DNA from: Nitritalea halalkaliphila LW7
GTDB lineage: Bacteria > Bacteroidota > Bacteroidia > Cytophagales > Cyclobacteriaceae
Reading direction: 5' to 3'
DNA length: 64,000 nucleotides
Assembly: GCF_000265075.1 (NCBI RefSeq)
Contig: NZ_AJYA01000030.1
Location: forward strand, 16,212 to 80,211
In this document: positions 1-9,365 of the stretch, in pieces
Position numbering within the stretch: position 1 is the first letter of the stretch
How the letters are laid out: each line of letters opens with the position of its first letter
Program-made: the position numbers and the translations under genes
The notes under the pieces: model-generated
Seen by the model: the letters and a program-made list of their open reading frames with translations, nothing else
The model's database searches: none
Told to the model about the DNA's origin: nothing

Positions 1-170
1 GTACAGGTTTTTGTGGGGTTTGTTTAAGGGGAGTTCTTTCTTTCGGGTTTATGTTTTTTTATTTTGATTAGGGGCATGTTATAAAAGTACAAGCATTTTT
101 TTAAAATCAATAGATAGAAGCCGAAAAATGGAGGGATATTGCAGAGAATTCTTCAACAACCCAAAACGAC

Positions 171-1414
171 ATGAACCAAGGCATCGAGCAGTGTCCTTAT
201 CACAAGGAATTAAACGCAGCATACCAACCATTTGACCTTACGGACCCATTTCCCTTTTATAAGGAAGTCAGGGAGAAGTGTCCCATTTTTTTCAGTGAGG
301 AACTAGGCTATTATGTGGTTTCTCGCTATGAAGATGTAAAGGCCATTTTTGGCAACTGGCAGGCTTTCAGTTCTGAGAATGCTCAGAGTCCGTTTAAGCC
401 GATTGCGCCGAAGGCGAAGGCCTAATGGATGCAGCGGGTTTAGTTGGCTTATCGGGTTTATCGGGGAGAATACCTCCCGACCATACACGTATTCGGCGAA
501 TCGTGAGTATGGCGTTTAATCTTGCTCGGATTAAAAAGTTAGAGCCAGAGATACGTAAGCTAGCGATTCGGATGATAGAAGAGTTAAAAGCAGGTAAGCG
601 ACATGCTGAGCTTATCGCTGAACTGGCGTATGACCTTCCTGCGCTTGTTATTTTTAAGTTACTAGGTGTTCCAGATAGTGACGTGGCACAGGTTAAGAGC
701 TGGGCAGAGAGCCGTTTGCTGCTTACGTGGGGGGATTTAGATGAGGAAGCCCAGATGCTGCATGCAGAGAATATGGTTCGATACTGGAACTACTGTCAGA
801 AGCTCGTCAGTGATAGGAAGGAAAGCGTACAAGATGACCTACCGGGCGATTTAGTAGCCCTGCAGGCTGAGGGGCATGAGATTACCGATCGTGAGATAGC
901 AGCTATATGCTATAGTCAGCTATTTGCGGGGCATGAGACGACCACCTCTTTAATCGGTAATGGCATTCGGGAGTTACTGGTACATCCTGAAAGCTGGGAG
1001 GCCATTAAGGAAGACAAGACCCGTATTCCAAAGGCCGTAGACGAAGTGCTGCGCTACTCTCCTTCCATTTTATCCTGGAGGCGGAAATGTAAAATCGCCT
1101 CAGAAGTAGGCGGCGTAATGATTCCAGAAGGGGCGAATATCCTACTTGTGATGGGGTCAGGTAACCGAGATGAGGAGGTTTTTGAAAATGGCGAAAGCTT
1201 TGACATTACACGTAAAAATGCGGGGACGCACCTGTCTTTTGGTAGTGGAATCCATTTTTGTTTGGGCTCACCGTTAGCTAAGTTAGAGTTTAAGGTGGTG
1301 CTCGAAGAACTGACAACTCGAATTCCGACACTTCAATTAACACCAAATCAAACATTCACATTTGCGCCGAATACGTCCTTTAGAGCTCCACAAGCCCTTC
1401 AGGTACAATGGTAA
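171..1414 (+). CDS. Cytochrome P450, candidate aryl-phosphate alkyl hydroxylase (CreJ-like role); one frameshift
   Basis: Restored protein is about 414 residues, a normal bacterial P450 size. Seen: I-helix oxygen-activation motif AGHETT, the ExxR motif EVLR, and the heme loop FGSGIHFCLG with the cysteine ligand near residue 364. The reading frame changes near 422, where the codons for ...APKAKA run into a stop and the next frame continues at once with (V)MDAAG, so a single base is missing and no residues are lost. It is the first gene of the run, 18 bp before the kinase subunit genes. In the C. glutamicum 4-cresol pathway the P450 CreJ hydroxylates the methyl group of the phosphorylated substrate; the same role is inferred here from context. 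It would depend on the ferredoxin and reductase encoded at 8972-10579. The substrate is not shown by the sequence. Confidence 0.85.
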
Positions 1415-1432
1415 ACCTTTAATTAAATTAAC

Positions 1433-2512
1433 ATGAAACCCACTTACAGCCTGTTTTTTAAAGAAGCTAAGGCCGAGCAACTAGAAAGTCTCGGAGGGAA
1501 AGGAAAGAGCTTGGCCAGTATGTCCCAAGCAAATCTACCGGTGCCGCAAGGTTTCTGTGTAACTACAGATGCTTTTGTCGCTTTTATTCAGGACTTGATG
1601 ACTGCCAAGGGGCTTTTTTCGGCTTTGGCGAAGTTAGATACGAAAAATATGCCAGCCTTAGACAAGCTGTCTGCAGAAATTAGGAGTCAGATTTTGAATA
1701 AATCGATTGCGGCTGATATTCAGCAAGACATTCTGGGCAGCTATCGTCGCTTATGTGCGATGTACGATAAAACGGGGGATCTTCCGGTGGCTGTTCGGTC
1801 TTCAGCTACTGCCGAAGATCTTCCAGATGCGAGTTTTGCAGGTCAGCAAGACACCTATTTGTGGGTCGTGGGAGAGGAGGAGGTTTTAAGTCATATTAAA
1901 ATGTGCTGGGCCTCTCTCTACACGAGTCGTGCGATTGCCTATCGAAAGGATCACAATATTCCTGAAGAGGAGGTACAAATGAGTGTGGTCGTACAGAAAA
2001 TGGTAAACGCTCGGGTAGCGGGTGTGACGATGACTTTAAACCCTACGAATGGGGATAGAACGAAGGTTGCAATTGAGGCTTCCTATGGCTTAGGGGAAAG
2101 TGTGGTTTCGGGTACGGTTACTCCAGACAACTACCTTATGGATAAAGTGATTTTTGAGCTTGTGGAATCTTCTATTCATGAGAAAAAGACTGCATTACTT
2201 CCCGACGTGGAGAATAGGTGTGTAGTCGAAGTAGAGGTGGATGCGGAAAAGGCTTTGGAGGCTTGTCTGACGCGTGAGGAGCTTATTTTCATTAGTAAGA
2301 TTGCTAAAAAAATCGAAAAGCATTATGGGTGTCCGCAGGACATAGAATGGGCATTAGATGCTGATGCAGAAGGTGAAGAGGCGTTCACGCTACTTCAAAG
2401 CCGTCCAGAGACCGTGTGGTCAAATAAAAAATCGGAGACTAAAAAGCAGTATATGTCGGGTATGCAGGGGCTAGTAGGTTCTCTGATTAATCCTTTAAGC
2501 GCAAAAAAATAA
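1433..2512 (+). CDS. Aryl kinase ATP-binding subunit, PEP-synthase N-terminal domain type (CreH/CreI, PpsB, AcvA/Hpe family)
   Basis: The 359-residue protein corresponds to the ATP-grasp (PPDK N-terminal) domain of PEP synthase and stops where the swivelling phosphohistidine domain would begin. Seen: GGKGKSLA near residue 22, VRSSATAEDLPDASFAGQQ around 120-140, the WASLYTSRAIAYR block, and the carboxy-terminal QDIEWALD...LLQSRPETVW. In this split family (phenylphosphate synthase, 4-methylphenyl phosphate synthase) this subunit charges a histidine of its partner with phosphate from ATP, and the partner passes it to a phenolic hydroxyl. The partner is the next gene, 20 bp downstream. Which of the two Corynebacterium names (CreH or CreI) matches this subunit I cannot say for certain, so no symbol is given. 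A true PEP synthase is unlikely because the domains are on two genes inside an aromatic cluster. Confidence 0.85.
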   Translation: MKPTYSLFFKEAKAEQLESLGGKGKSLASMSQANLPVPQGFCVTTDAFVAFIQDLMTAKGLFSALAKLDTKNMPALDKLSAEIRSQILNKSIAADIQQDILGSYRRLCAMYDKTGDLPVAVRSSATAEDLPDASFAGQQDTYLWVVGEEEVLSHIKMCWASLYTSRAIAYRKDHNIPEEEVQMSVVVQKMVNARVAGVTMTLNPTNGDRTKVAIEASYGLGESVVSGTVTPDNYLMDKVIFELVESSIHEKKTALLPDVENRCVVEVEVDAEKALEACLTREELIFISKIAKKIEKHYGCPQDIEWALDADAEGEEAFTLLQSRPETVWSNKKSETKKQYMSGMQGLVGSLINPLSAKK

Positions 2513-2532
2513 CCCAATCAATAAATACCATT

Positions 2533-4359
2533 ATGACCGATAAGAAGAAAAAATTTGTCAGCCCTTACGCGCACAGTGCACCCAAAGGGTCTGAAGGGTG
2601 GAAAGAATTATACCCTTATTTCCTAGTTTTTCAGGAGCAGTTAAAGGAGCAAGAGGAGGAGAAATTCTTTTTTTGTGACTCTCAGCACTGGCCGAATGTA
2701 TTCAAGCCATTCGATGCCATGACCGTGGAGTTCGCTGTAAAATGTCTTTCCCAGTATAATTCCAGACACTATGTAATTCCTCCTGCAAATGGAGTGGATT
2801 TTAAAATTCATAACGGGTACTGCTACATGAGTCCTGTGGCTGTGGATCCTGAGCTTATTGAAGGTCGTGTTCCTGAATTTATGGAGCGAGCAGGCTATTA
2901 TTTCCAAAACTGGAACGAACTATTAGATAACTGGCATAAAAAAGTAAAACGCGTCATCGACGACATGGAGGCGATACATTTTGAGCCCTTACCTGATCGC
3001 GTAGATTTACAGTGGATAAAAGATGGTGTTGGCCTAGACCCCACTTTTCAGTTAATTAATAATTACAATAAGCTGATTTCACTTTGTTACGAAACCTGGC
3101 AGTACCACTTTGAATTTTTGAATTTAGGTTATGCGGCTTACTTGGATTTCTTTGGTTTCTGTAAGGAGGTGTTTCCTGGAATTCCCGATTTATCTGTGGC
3201 CAAGATGGTTCAGGGTATCGATGTGGATTTATTCCGGCCGGATGATGAGTTGAAAAAACTGGCAAAACTTGCTGTCACTTTAAATTTAACAGATTGTTTC
3301 GATAAGAAGGACGTGCAGGAAGCTTTACACTGCATCTCATTAGCGGAAAATGGGGGTGAGTGGTTACAGGCATGGGAAAAGGCGAAACATCCGTGGTTTA
3401 ATTATACCTCGGGTAATGGGTTTTACTCTTCCGATAAATACTGGATCGAGCACTTAGATATTCCTTATGGGTATTTAAAAAATTACGTAGAAAAACTACA
3501 GCGAGGAGAAGAGATAGACCGGCCTACAGAAGCATTAGAGGCCGAACGCGACCGTATCACTACTGAGTATGCAGCGTCCTTGGATGAAGAAGCCCGGGCT
3601 ATTTTTGAAGGCAAGCTAGGTCTGGCACGCGTAGTGTTTCCTTATGTAGAGAATCATAACTTTTATATCGAGCACTGGGCGATGGGGGTATTCTGGAGAA
3701 AAACCCGCGAACTCAGTCGCATGCTCAAAGAGCAAGGTTTCTGGCATCAGGAATCCGATATGTACTATTTCCGTAGAGAGGAAATCCTTCAGGTATTATT
3801 TGATTATGGCAATAGCTGGGCGGTAGGTGTTCCTTCCGTTGGGCCGGCAGTCTTGCAGGATGAGATTAACCGCAGAAAGAAAATTGTAGATGCTTTGGCT
3901 ACAGCACCACCGCAGCCAGCCTTTAATAATCCTCCTAAAGTGGTCACCGAACCATTTACTATTATGCTTTGGGGGATCACTACTGAAGCTGTGGAGTCAT
4001 GGCTAGGAGGAGATGAAAAATCTGGGCATATGAAGGGCATGGCTGCTTCCCCAGGATTGGTGGAAGGATATGCCCGCATCATCAACGATGCTTCTGAATT
4101 AGACCAGCTTCAGCAGGGAGAGATTCTCGTGACGCGTGTGACAGCGCCGAGTTGGGCCCCAGTGTTTAACAAGATCGTGGCTACTGTTACAGATATCGGC
4201 GGAATGATGTCCCATGCAGCGATTGTGTGTAGAGAGTACGGTCTGCCAGCGGTGACAGGAACAGGTTCGGCTTCTACCCAAATCAAAACGGGTATGAAAA
4301 TCCGGGTTGACGGAGGTAAAGGTACAGTGGAGATTTTGGAGGAATTAGTAGAAGCATGA
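2533..4359 (+). CDS. Aryl kinase phosphohistidine and substrate subunit (PpsA/CreH-CreI type)
   Basis: 608 residues. The C-terminal 90 residues are the PEP-utilising mobile domain: GMAASPGLVEGYARI, then the phosphohistidine motif GGMMSHAAIVCREYGLPAV with the active histidine at 561, then the closing RVDGGKGTVEILE. The first 500 residues are a helix-rich region rich in aromatic residues and specific to phenylphosphate-synthase-like subunits; they should bind the phenol. Family knowledge: subunit 1 of Thauera phenylphosphate synthase has the same size and layout. The stop overlaps the start of the next gene (HD phosphohydrolase), implying translational coupling of kinase and phosphatase. No third CBS-domain subunit and no carboxylase gene is present in the window, which argues against phenol or acetovanillone carboxylation and for the cresol-type pathway. 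Confidence 0.85.
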   Translation: MTDKKKKFVSPYAHSAPKGSEGWKELYPYFLVFQEQLKEQEEEKFFFCDSQHWPNVFKPFDAMTVEFAVKCLSQYNSRHYVIPPANGVDFKIHNGYCYMSPVAVDPELIEGRVPEFMERAGYYFQNWNELLDNWHKKVKRVIDDMEAIHFEPLPDRVDLQWIKDGVGLDPTFQLINNYNKLISLCYETWQYHFEFLNLGYAAYLDFFGFCKEVFPGIPDLSVAKMVQGIDVDLFRPDDELKKLAKLAVTLNLTDCFDKKDVQEALHCISLAENGGEWLQAWEKAKHPWFNYTSGNGFYSSDKYWIEHLDIPYGYLKNYVEKLQRGEEIDRPTEALEAERDRITTEYAASLDEEARAIFEGKLGLARVVFPYVENHNFYIEHWAMGVFWRKTRELSRMLKEQGFWHQESDMYYFRREEILQVLFDYGNSWAVGVPSVGPAVLQDEINRRKKIVDALATAPPQPAFNNPPKVVTEPFTIMLWGITTEAVESWLGGDEKSGHMKGMAASPGLVEGYARIINDASELDQLQQGEILVTRVTAPSWAPVFNKIVATVTDIGGMMSHAAIVCREYGLPAVTGTGSASTQIKTGMKIRVDGGKGTVEILEELVEA

Positions 4360-4964
4360 TGCTACACGCCTTACATCGTCCTGCATACGAGGCTATTTTC
4401 CGAGCGGCAGATAAGTATATGCGCGTGCGTAAAAACGATGTGCATATACCGCTCTCCTATCGCTTCGCTTTAGAGCTTTTGGAACATTATCCAGAAGTGG
4501 ACCAGGCAGTGGTTGCAGCGGCCATTATTCTCCATGATATCGGCTGGTATGCCATCGATGAAGAGGAAATCTTCGAAAAGGGATTTAGTGGGACTGATAT
4601 CCTCACCTCGGATGTGCGCTTCCTGCATGAGTCTGAAGGAGTGAAATATGCCAAACCTTTATTGGCAAGTTTGGGCTACGATAAGGAATTCATTGAAAAG
4701 GTCTGCACCATCATCGATGGGCATGATACGCGCAAGTTTGCCAAATCCAAAGAGGATGAAATCGTTCGAGATGCCGATAAGTTATGGAGGTTCGCAGTCA
4801 CTGGAGTAAGCGTGGCTTGCGATTGGTTTAAGATGACCCCGGTACAGTATGCTCAGCGTTTAGAAGATACGAATTTAGAGCAGCTGCACCTACCGGAATC
4901 TTTGGCGATAGCCAAAAGAGAATTAACTGCCACAAGAGCTCTGTTGCTCGCACATGTATTGTAA
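4356..4964 (+). CDS. HD-domain phosphohydrolase 1 (CreD-like)
   Basis: 202-residue HD-superfamily metal-dependent hydrolase. The putative metal and catalytic residues are visible: His30 (NDVH), His60-Asp61 (ILHDIGW), His91, His123 (DGHDT) and the downstream DADKLWR with Asp139 and Asp141. It starts inside the last codons of the kinase subunit gene. In the cre pathway the HD protein CreD removes the phosphate after the P450 has oxidised the alkyl group, giving the free 4-hydroxybenzyl alcohol. That role is inferred from family and context. A close paralogue lies two genes downstream (6397-6998), so one copy may act on a different phosphorylated intermediate or protect against dead-end phosphates. 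Confidence 0.8.
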   Translation: MMLHALHRPAYEAIFRAADKYMRVRKNDVHIPLSYRFALELLEHYPEVDQAVVAAAIILHDIGWYAIDEEEIFEKGFSGTDILTSDVRFLHESEGVKYAKPLLASLGYDKEFIEKVCTIIDGHDTRKFAKSKEDEIVRDADKLWRFAVTGVSVACDWFKMTPVQYAQRLEDTNLEQLHLPESLAIAKRELTATRALLLAHVL

Positions 4965-4967
4965 GAC

Positions 4968-6395
4968 ATGAAAAATTATATCAACGGTGAATGGATAGCC
5001 TTCAGTCAAGAGGAAATGGACGTACTCAATCCGGTTGACGGCAGTTTACTGGATAGCGTATGCCGATCTGGATTGGAGGATGTGGAGGCTGCGGTGAATG
5101 CAGCTGCCCTAGCCTTTGAAACTTGGAAAAAGACACCCATGCAAGAGCGGGTGCAACTTCAAAAGAAATTGGCTGCCTCCATCCGTAAGCACAGTGCATC
5201 TATCGGGCGAAAACTTTCTCTAGAGTTAGGCAGGCCCTTAACGGCCTGCGTGCACGAAGTCAATCGGAGTGCAGAGCTTTTAGATTATTATGCTGAAGAG
5301 GCACTACGCATGAAGGGTTATTTTCCCTTGACGAATGTGGAAGGAGAGAAAGTGCTGGTCACCAGAGAGCCTTTAGGTGTGGTAGTTTCGATTACTCCTT
5401 TTAATTACCCCATTACCCTGCTGACATTTAAAATGGGCGCGGCCTTAGTCATGGGATGCACTCTGGTGAGTAAGCCATCAGAGGATACTCCGCTGAGCAC
5501 TTTGGCTTTAGCCACCTGCTTCGAGGAGGCAGGATATCCCAAAGGGGTTTTTAATGTTCTGACTGGCTATGGGAAAGAAATCGGCGATGCTTTAGTCTCT
5601 CATCCACAGGTAGCGAAAATCGCTTTCACAGGCGGCACTTCCACGGGCGCACATATCGCGGGAGTAGCGGCTAAAACACATAAAAGAATCACCTTAGAGC
5701 TTGGTGGTCAGTCCCCGGCTATTCTTTGTGCAGATGCTGATTTGGACATGGCCGTTCCGGCAATTGTGAAGCATGGCTTTGCGAACACGGGGCAGTTTTG
5801 TTATCGGGTGAACCGTGTTTATGTACACGAAAGTCTTTATGAGGCATGCTGCCAAAAATTGAAGGAAGCGACAGAAAAGCTGACGTTAGGTGCTGGGATC
5901 GAGGACAACTGTGATTTAGGGCCCATGGTCAATGAGAAAATCTATGCGAATGCTTTCCAGCAGATTGTAGATGCTCGGAACAAAGGCGCTCGGGTTCTAA
6001 CGGGAGGGAAACGTAGAAAAGGAGAAAACTATGACAGAGGTTATTTCCTAGAGCCTACGCTTATAGCTGAGGCAAGTGCTGAGATGAAAATCATGCGCGA
6101 AGAAACCTTCGGACCCGTGATCGGTTTAGCTAGCTTTTCGGATGAGGCAGTAGCGTTACGAGAAGCGAATGCTTCACCGTATGGATTAGCGGCTTATGTT
6201 TTCAGCCATAACATCGGCAGAGGACTACGGATTGCAGAGCAGCTACAGGCGGGTTCTGTTTGGGTAAATAACATCCAACGTTCCTATCATTCGGTGCCTT
6301 TTGGAGGCATGAGGCAGAGTGGAATCGGGCGGGAAAAAGGTATTCACGGCTTGGAAGCCTATACCGAATTGAAAACCATTTACCTGAATTACTGA
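4968..6395 (+). CDS. NAD(P)-dependent aldehyde dehydrogenase, candidate hydroxybenzaldehyde/vanillin dehydrogenase (CreC-like role)
   Basis: 475 residues, full-length aldehyde dehydrogenase superfamily member. Seen: SITPFNYP and KPSEDTPLS of the cofactor domain, GGTSTG, the general-base motif ELGGQSP near residue 245, and the catalytic Cys278 in NTGQFCYR. The C-terminal PFGGMRQSGIGREKG motif is typical. It lies between two HD phosphohydrolase genes with gaps of 3 and 1 bp, so it is part of the same transcript. Context suggests it oxidises the aromatic aldehyde made by the short-chain dehydrogenase to a hydroxybenzoate. Family relatives include succinate-semialdehyde and vanillin dehydrogenases, so the substrate call is inference. 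Confidence 0.85.
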   Translation: MKNYINGEWIAFSQEEMDVLNPVDGSLLDSVCRSGLEDVEAAVNAAALAFETWKKTPMQERVQLQKKLAASIRKHSASIGRKLSLELGRPLTACVHEVNRSAELLDYYAEEALRMKGYFPLTNVEGEKVLVTREPLGVVVSITPFNYPITLLTFKMGAALVMGCTLVSKPSEDTPLSTLALATCFEEAGYPKGVFNVLTGYGKEIGDALVSHPQVAKIAFTGGTSTGAHIAGVAAKTHKRITLELGGQSPAILCADADLDMAVPAIVKHGFANTGQFCYRVNRVYVHESLYEACCQKLKEATEKLTLGAGIEDNCDLGPMVNEKIYANAFQQIVDARNKGARVLTGGKRRKGENYDRGYFLEPTLIAEASAEMKIMREETFGPVIGLASFSDEAVALREANASPYGLAAYVFSHNIGRGLRIAEQLQAGSVWVNNIQRSYHSVPFGGMRQSGIGREKGIHGLEAYTELKTIYLNY

Positions 6396-6396
6396 C

Positions 6397-6998
6397 ATGG
6401 AAATTCTTCAAGAAAATCATGTCGCCATTTGGGAAGACGCCAAGAAATTTCTGACCATCCGGGATAACGATGTGCATACACTTCATTCTTACCAATTGGT
6501 GAAATTACTCCTTGATTGGAATGCCGATGCTGATAAAGAAGTGTGCCTGTTAGCAATGATGCTGCACGATACCGGATGGAGCAAAATTCCGGAAGACAAA
6601 ATATTAAAGGCCTTTGGTCCCAATAATCAATATCCGGAACTGACCCGTGCGCATGAAGTATATGGAATGGAAATAGCCTCAGGCTCTTGGAAAAACATGG
6701 TTACTCTGCGGGATTCATTGCCCAAGTGACAGCCATTATTGATGGGCATGACACCACTGCGGAAGCTAGGTCTTTGGAAGATTCCATTGTGAAGGATGCC
6801 GATAAATTGTGGAGGTATACCCCTCACGGTGTCACTACCATCGGTAAGTGGTTTGAAATTGGGAAAACAGAAGTCTTGGACATTTTGGATGGGCATGTCT
6901 TACCTAAATTACTTACCAAAGAAGGGAAATGGCTGGCCAAGTCTTTCTTGGAAGTAGCCTACACGGAACTGAATGCAGCTACATTAATCAAGCAGTAA
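6397..6998 (+). CDS. HD-domain phosphohydrolase 2 (CreD-like paralogue); one frameshift
   Basis: Restored length is about 200 residues. It is clearly a paralogue of the protein at 4356: NDVHTLHSY, MMLHDTGW, an AHEVYG histidine, IIDGHDT and KDADKLWRY fall in the same order and spacing. The frame breaks near 6684: the first frame reads EIASGSWKN and ends, while the next frame reads LEKHGYSAGFIAQV. A single missing base restores EIASG(x)LEKHGYSAG. All HD residues survive, so the break is probably a sequencing error rather than decay of a redundant copy. Its stop codon shares bases with the start of the dehydrogenase gene. Confidence 0.75.
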
Positions 6999-7744
6999 TG
7001 GATTTAAATTTTAAAGGAAAAACGGTCATTATCACAGGAGCGGCTATCGGTCTGGGCAAAGCCTTTGCGGAAGCCTTTGTTCAAAAAGGAGCTCAGGTGG
7101 CCATTTGTGATATCAATTTACAGGCAGCCCAAGAAACTGCTCTGGAATTAGGGCCGTCGGCTGTAGCCTATGCTATGGATGTAGGAAATGCCATTCAGGT
7201 AGAAGAGGTGGTGGCCACCATCCACCAGAGTTTTGGCTCCATAGATGTGCTGATAAATAATGCAGCGATGTATGGCAACTTAAGCCGTGCTCCATTTTAT
7301 GAAATTTCAGAAAAGGAATGGGACGTAGTGATGCAGGTGAACATTAAGGGACCTTGGTTACTGGCGAAGGCCTGCTTCCCCTACATGAAGGATAAAGGAG
7401 GCAAAATCGTTAATATCAGTTCTGCCACCTTTATGTCAGGTTCACCTAATTGGTCCCATTATGTGAGTTCCAAAGGAGCAGTTATCGGGCTTACCCGAAC
7501 GCTTGCCAAAGAATGCGGACCATTCAATATCAATGTCAATGCAGTAGCACCAGGGTTCACGCTAACAGAGGCCAGTCTTTCCATCATGGAAAATGCCGCT
7601 ACGTACGGAGTGGATAGGGGGAGCATTAAAAGAAGCTCGAGCTCAGAAGATATAGTGGGTACCGTGCTTTACCTAAGCAGTGCCTTATCTGATTACGTAA
7701 CAGGCCAAACTATCGTCGTAGACGGAGGAAAACAATTCATTTAA
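6998..7744 (+). CDS. Short-chain dehydrogenase/reductase, candidate hydroxybenzyl alcohol dehydrogenase (CreG-like role)
   Basis: 248 residues from the ATG that overlaps the preceding stop (ATGA-type overlap at 6996-7000). I chose this start over upstream in-frame methionines because it matches the classical SDR length and starts just before the first strand. Seen: cofactor motif TGAAIGLG, NNAA, the catalytic Ser, Tyr and Lys (NISSAT...YVSSKGA), and the C-terminal VTGQTIVVDGG. In the cre pathway an alcohol dehydrogenase oxidises the 4-hydroxybenzyl alcohol released by the phosphatase. The position between the phosphatase and the second P450 fits that step, but SDR substrate specificity cannot be read from sequence. 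Confidence 0.8.
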   Translation: MDLNFKGKTVIITGAAIGLGKAFAEAFVQKGAQVAICDINLQAAQETALELGPSAVAYAMDVGNAIQVEEVVATIHQSFGSIDVLINNAAMYGNLSRAPFYEISEKEWDVVMQVNIKGPWLLAKACFPYMKDKGGKIVNISSATFMSGSPNWSHYVSSKGAVIGLTRTLAKECGPFNINVNAVAPGFTLTEASLSIMENAATYGVDRGSIKRSSSSEDIVGTVLYLSSALSDYVTGQTIVVDGGKQFI

Positions 7745-7763
7745 CACTAAAAATCATTGCCAC

Positions 7764-8950
7764 ATGGAAACCATCTCCAAACAGAAGTTCCAGTTTAACC
7801 CCTATAGCCCGGTTATGGACGCCGATCCTTTTCCATTTTATAAAACACTGAGGGACCAGTATCCTTGTTTCTGGTCAGAAGATGTGAACATGTGGATTTT
7901 ATCGCGCTACGATGATATCAAGCGTGCGGGTACGGAGTGGGAAACCTTTTCTTCGAGCGAAGGCAATCTGGTGGATGAGCTTCCGGGCAGGTCCGGTTCA
8001 ACTCTAGGTACTACTGACCCACCACGTCATGATCGCTTACGGAAGCTTATACAATCTGCTTTTGCCAAAAATAATTTGATGCACCTGATGGAGCCCACCC
8101 GAGTGCTTGTAAAAGAGGTACTTGATAAAGTGCTTGAAATGGGGTCATTCGATTTTGTGCAAGACTTTTCCAGTCAAATTACGGTGGGTACCTTATTTGC
8201 CATGATGGGCTTACCGGATGAAGACCATCATGAAGTAAGGCGAAATGTGATTTTATCCATTCAGTCTGATCAGGAGACCAGGCAGAAAGGTCCCGAGCAC
8301 ATCGCTGGTTTTAAGTTTTTAACCAGCTACGTAGAGGATATCGTGCGTCAGCGTCGAGCGGAGCCTAAAGATGACTTAATATCTCGGTTAATTTTAGCGG
8401 AGATCGATGGCGATCATTTAGAAGAAGCAGAAATCATCATGACCTCTGCCACGATTATATTGGCGGGTGTGGAATCGCTTTCCAGTTTCTTGTCCATGAT
8501 GGCCTACAACATGGCAACCTTCCCGGATGCACGTAGGAGAATCGCCGCTGATGTGAGCTTGATGCCAAAAGCTATCGAGGAAACACTACGTTTTAATACG
8601 TCTGCACAGCGTTTCAAACGTGTCCTGACACGAGATTTAGAGCTGCATGGTCAGCAGATGAAAAAAGGGGATTTTGTGATGCTTTGTTACGGGTCTGCCA
8701 ATAGAGACGAGCGTTTCTTCAGAAATCCCGACGTGTATGATCTGGAAAGAAATACAAGAGGCATTTGGGATTCGGAGGTGGCGTGCATCTGTGCTTAGGA
8801 AATATGTTCGCCCGGATGATTACCACGATTGCGATGGGTGAGTTTTTCACCAAAATACCTGAATACTATATCAGTGTGGAAGAGTTGGATTGGAATCCAT
8901 CTACCACCTTCCGCTCACCGGTCAAATTACCTTTGACCATTGGAAAATAA
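7764..8950 (+). CDS. Cytochrome P450 2, possible ring hydroxylase or O-demethylase; one frameshift
   Basis: Restored length is about 395 residues. ExxR motif EETLR and heme loop FGGGVHLCLG with the cysteine near residue 344 are intact. The I-helix reads AGVES, so the usual acid-threonine pair is Glu-Ser. The frame changes near 8762 within ...NTRG|HLGFGGG, which one added base restores. It sits directly before the ferredoxin gene, forming a class I P450 unit. It differs clearly from the P450 at 171. As no pobA or vanAB gene is present, this enzyme is a candidate for converting 4-hydroxybenzoate or vanillate to protocatechuate; this is inference. It could instead be the alkyl hydroxylase, with the first P450 doing the ring or methoxy step. 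Confidence 0.85.
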
Positions 8951-8971
8951 ACACATTTAAATTTTATCAAT

Positions 8972-9292
8972 ATGCCACAGATTACTTACATCGATTCAGA
9001 CGGAAACAAGCACCAAGTAGAACTGCCTTTGGGCGCTACGATTATGGAAGGTGCGGTTCAAAACGACATTAAAGGAATAATCGCCGAGTGCGGAGGTTCC
9101 TGTATGTGTGCCACTTGTCATTGCTACATCGGCGAGAAATACCTTGACAAACTCCCCGAAATGGAGGAGGAAGAAGATGAAATGTTGGAGGGAGCGGTAG
9201 CTCCAAGAACGGAAAGAAGCCGCTTGGGCTGTCAGGTTCGCATCAGCAATGCCTTAGATGGTCTGGTCGTAGAAATTCCGCAAGAACAATAA
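8972..9292 (+). CDS. [2Fe-2S] ferredoxin, putidaredoxin/adrenodoxin type (CreF-like)
   Basis: 106 residues. The cluster ligands are visible as C-x5-C-x2-C in CGGSCMCATC near residues 39-48 and the distal cysteine in RLGCQV near 87. The acidic stretch EEEEDEMLEG between them is the usual docking face for P450 and reductase. It lies 22 bp after the P450-2 gene and 73 bp before the reductase gene. It should carry electrons from the FAD reductase to both P450s of the cluster. Confidence 0.92.
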   Translation: MPQITYIDSDGNKHQVELPLGATIMEGAVQNDIKGIIAECGGSCMCATCHCYIGEKYLDKLPEMEEEEDEMLEGAVAPRTERSRLGCQVRISNALDGLVVEIPQEQ

Positions 9293-9365
9293 GCACATCA
9301 GTGGAGGTAGTAAGTAAATGCTTCTGCCTCTGCTAGTCCCCAACATACCACCCAATTCCAACCCC

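Noticed and set aside
2533-4359. PEP synthase or pyruvate phosphate dikinase of central metabolism
   Set aside because: The PEP/pyruvate-binding TIM barrel that should follow the phosphohistidine domain is absent.
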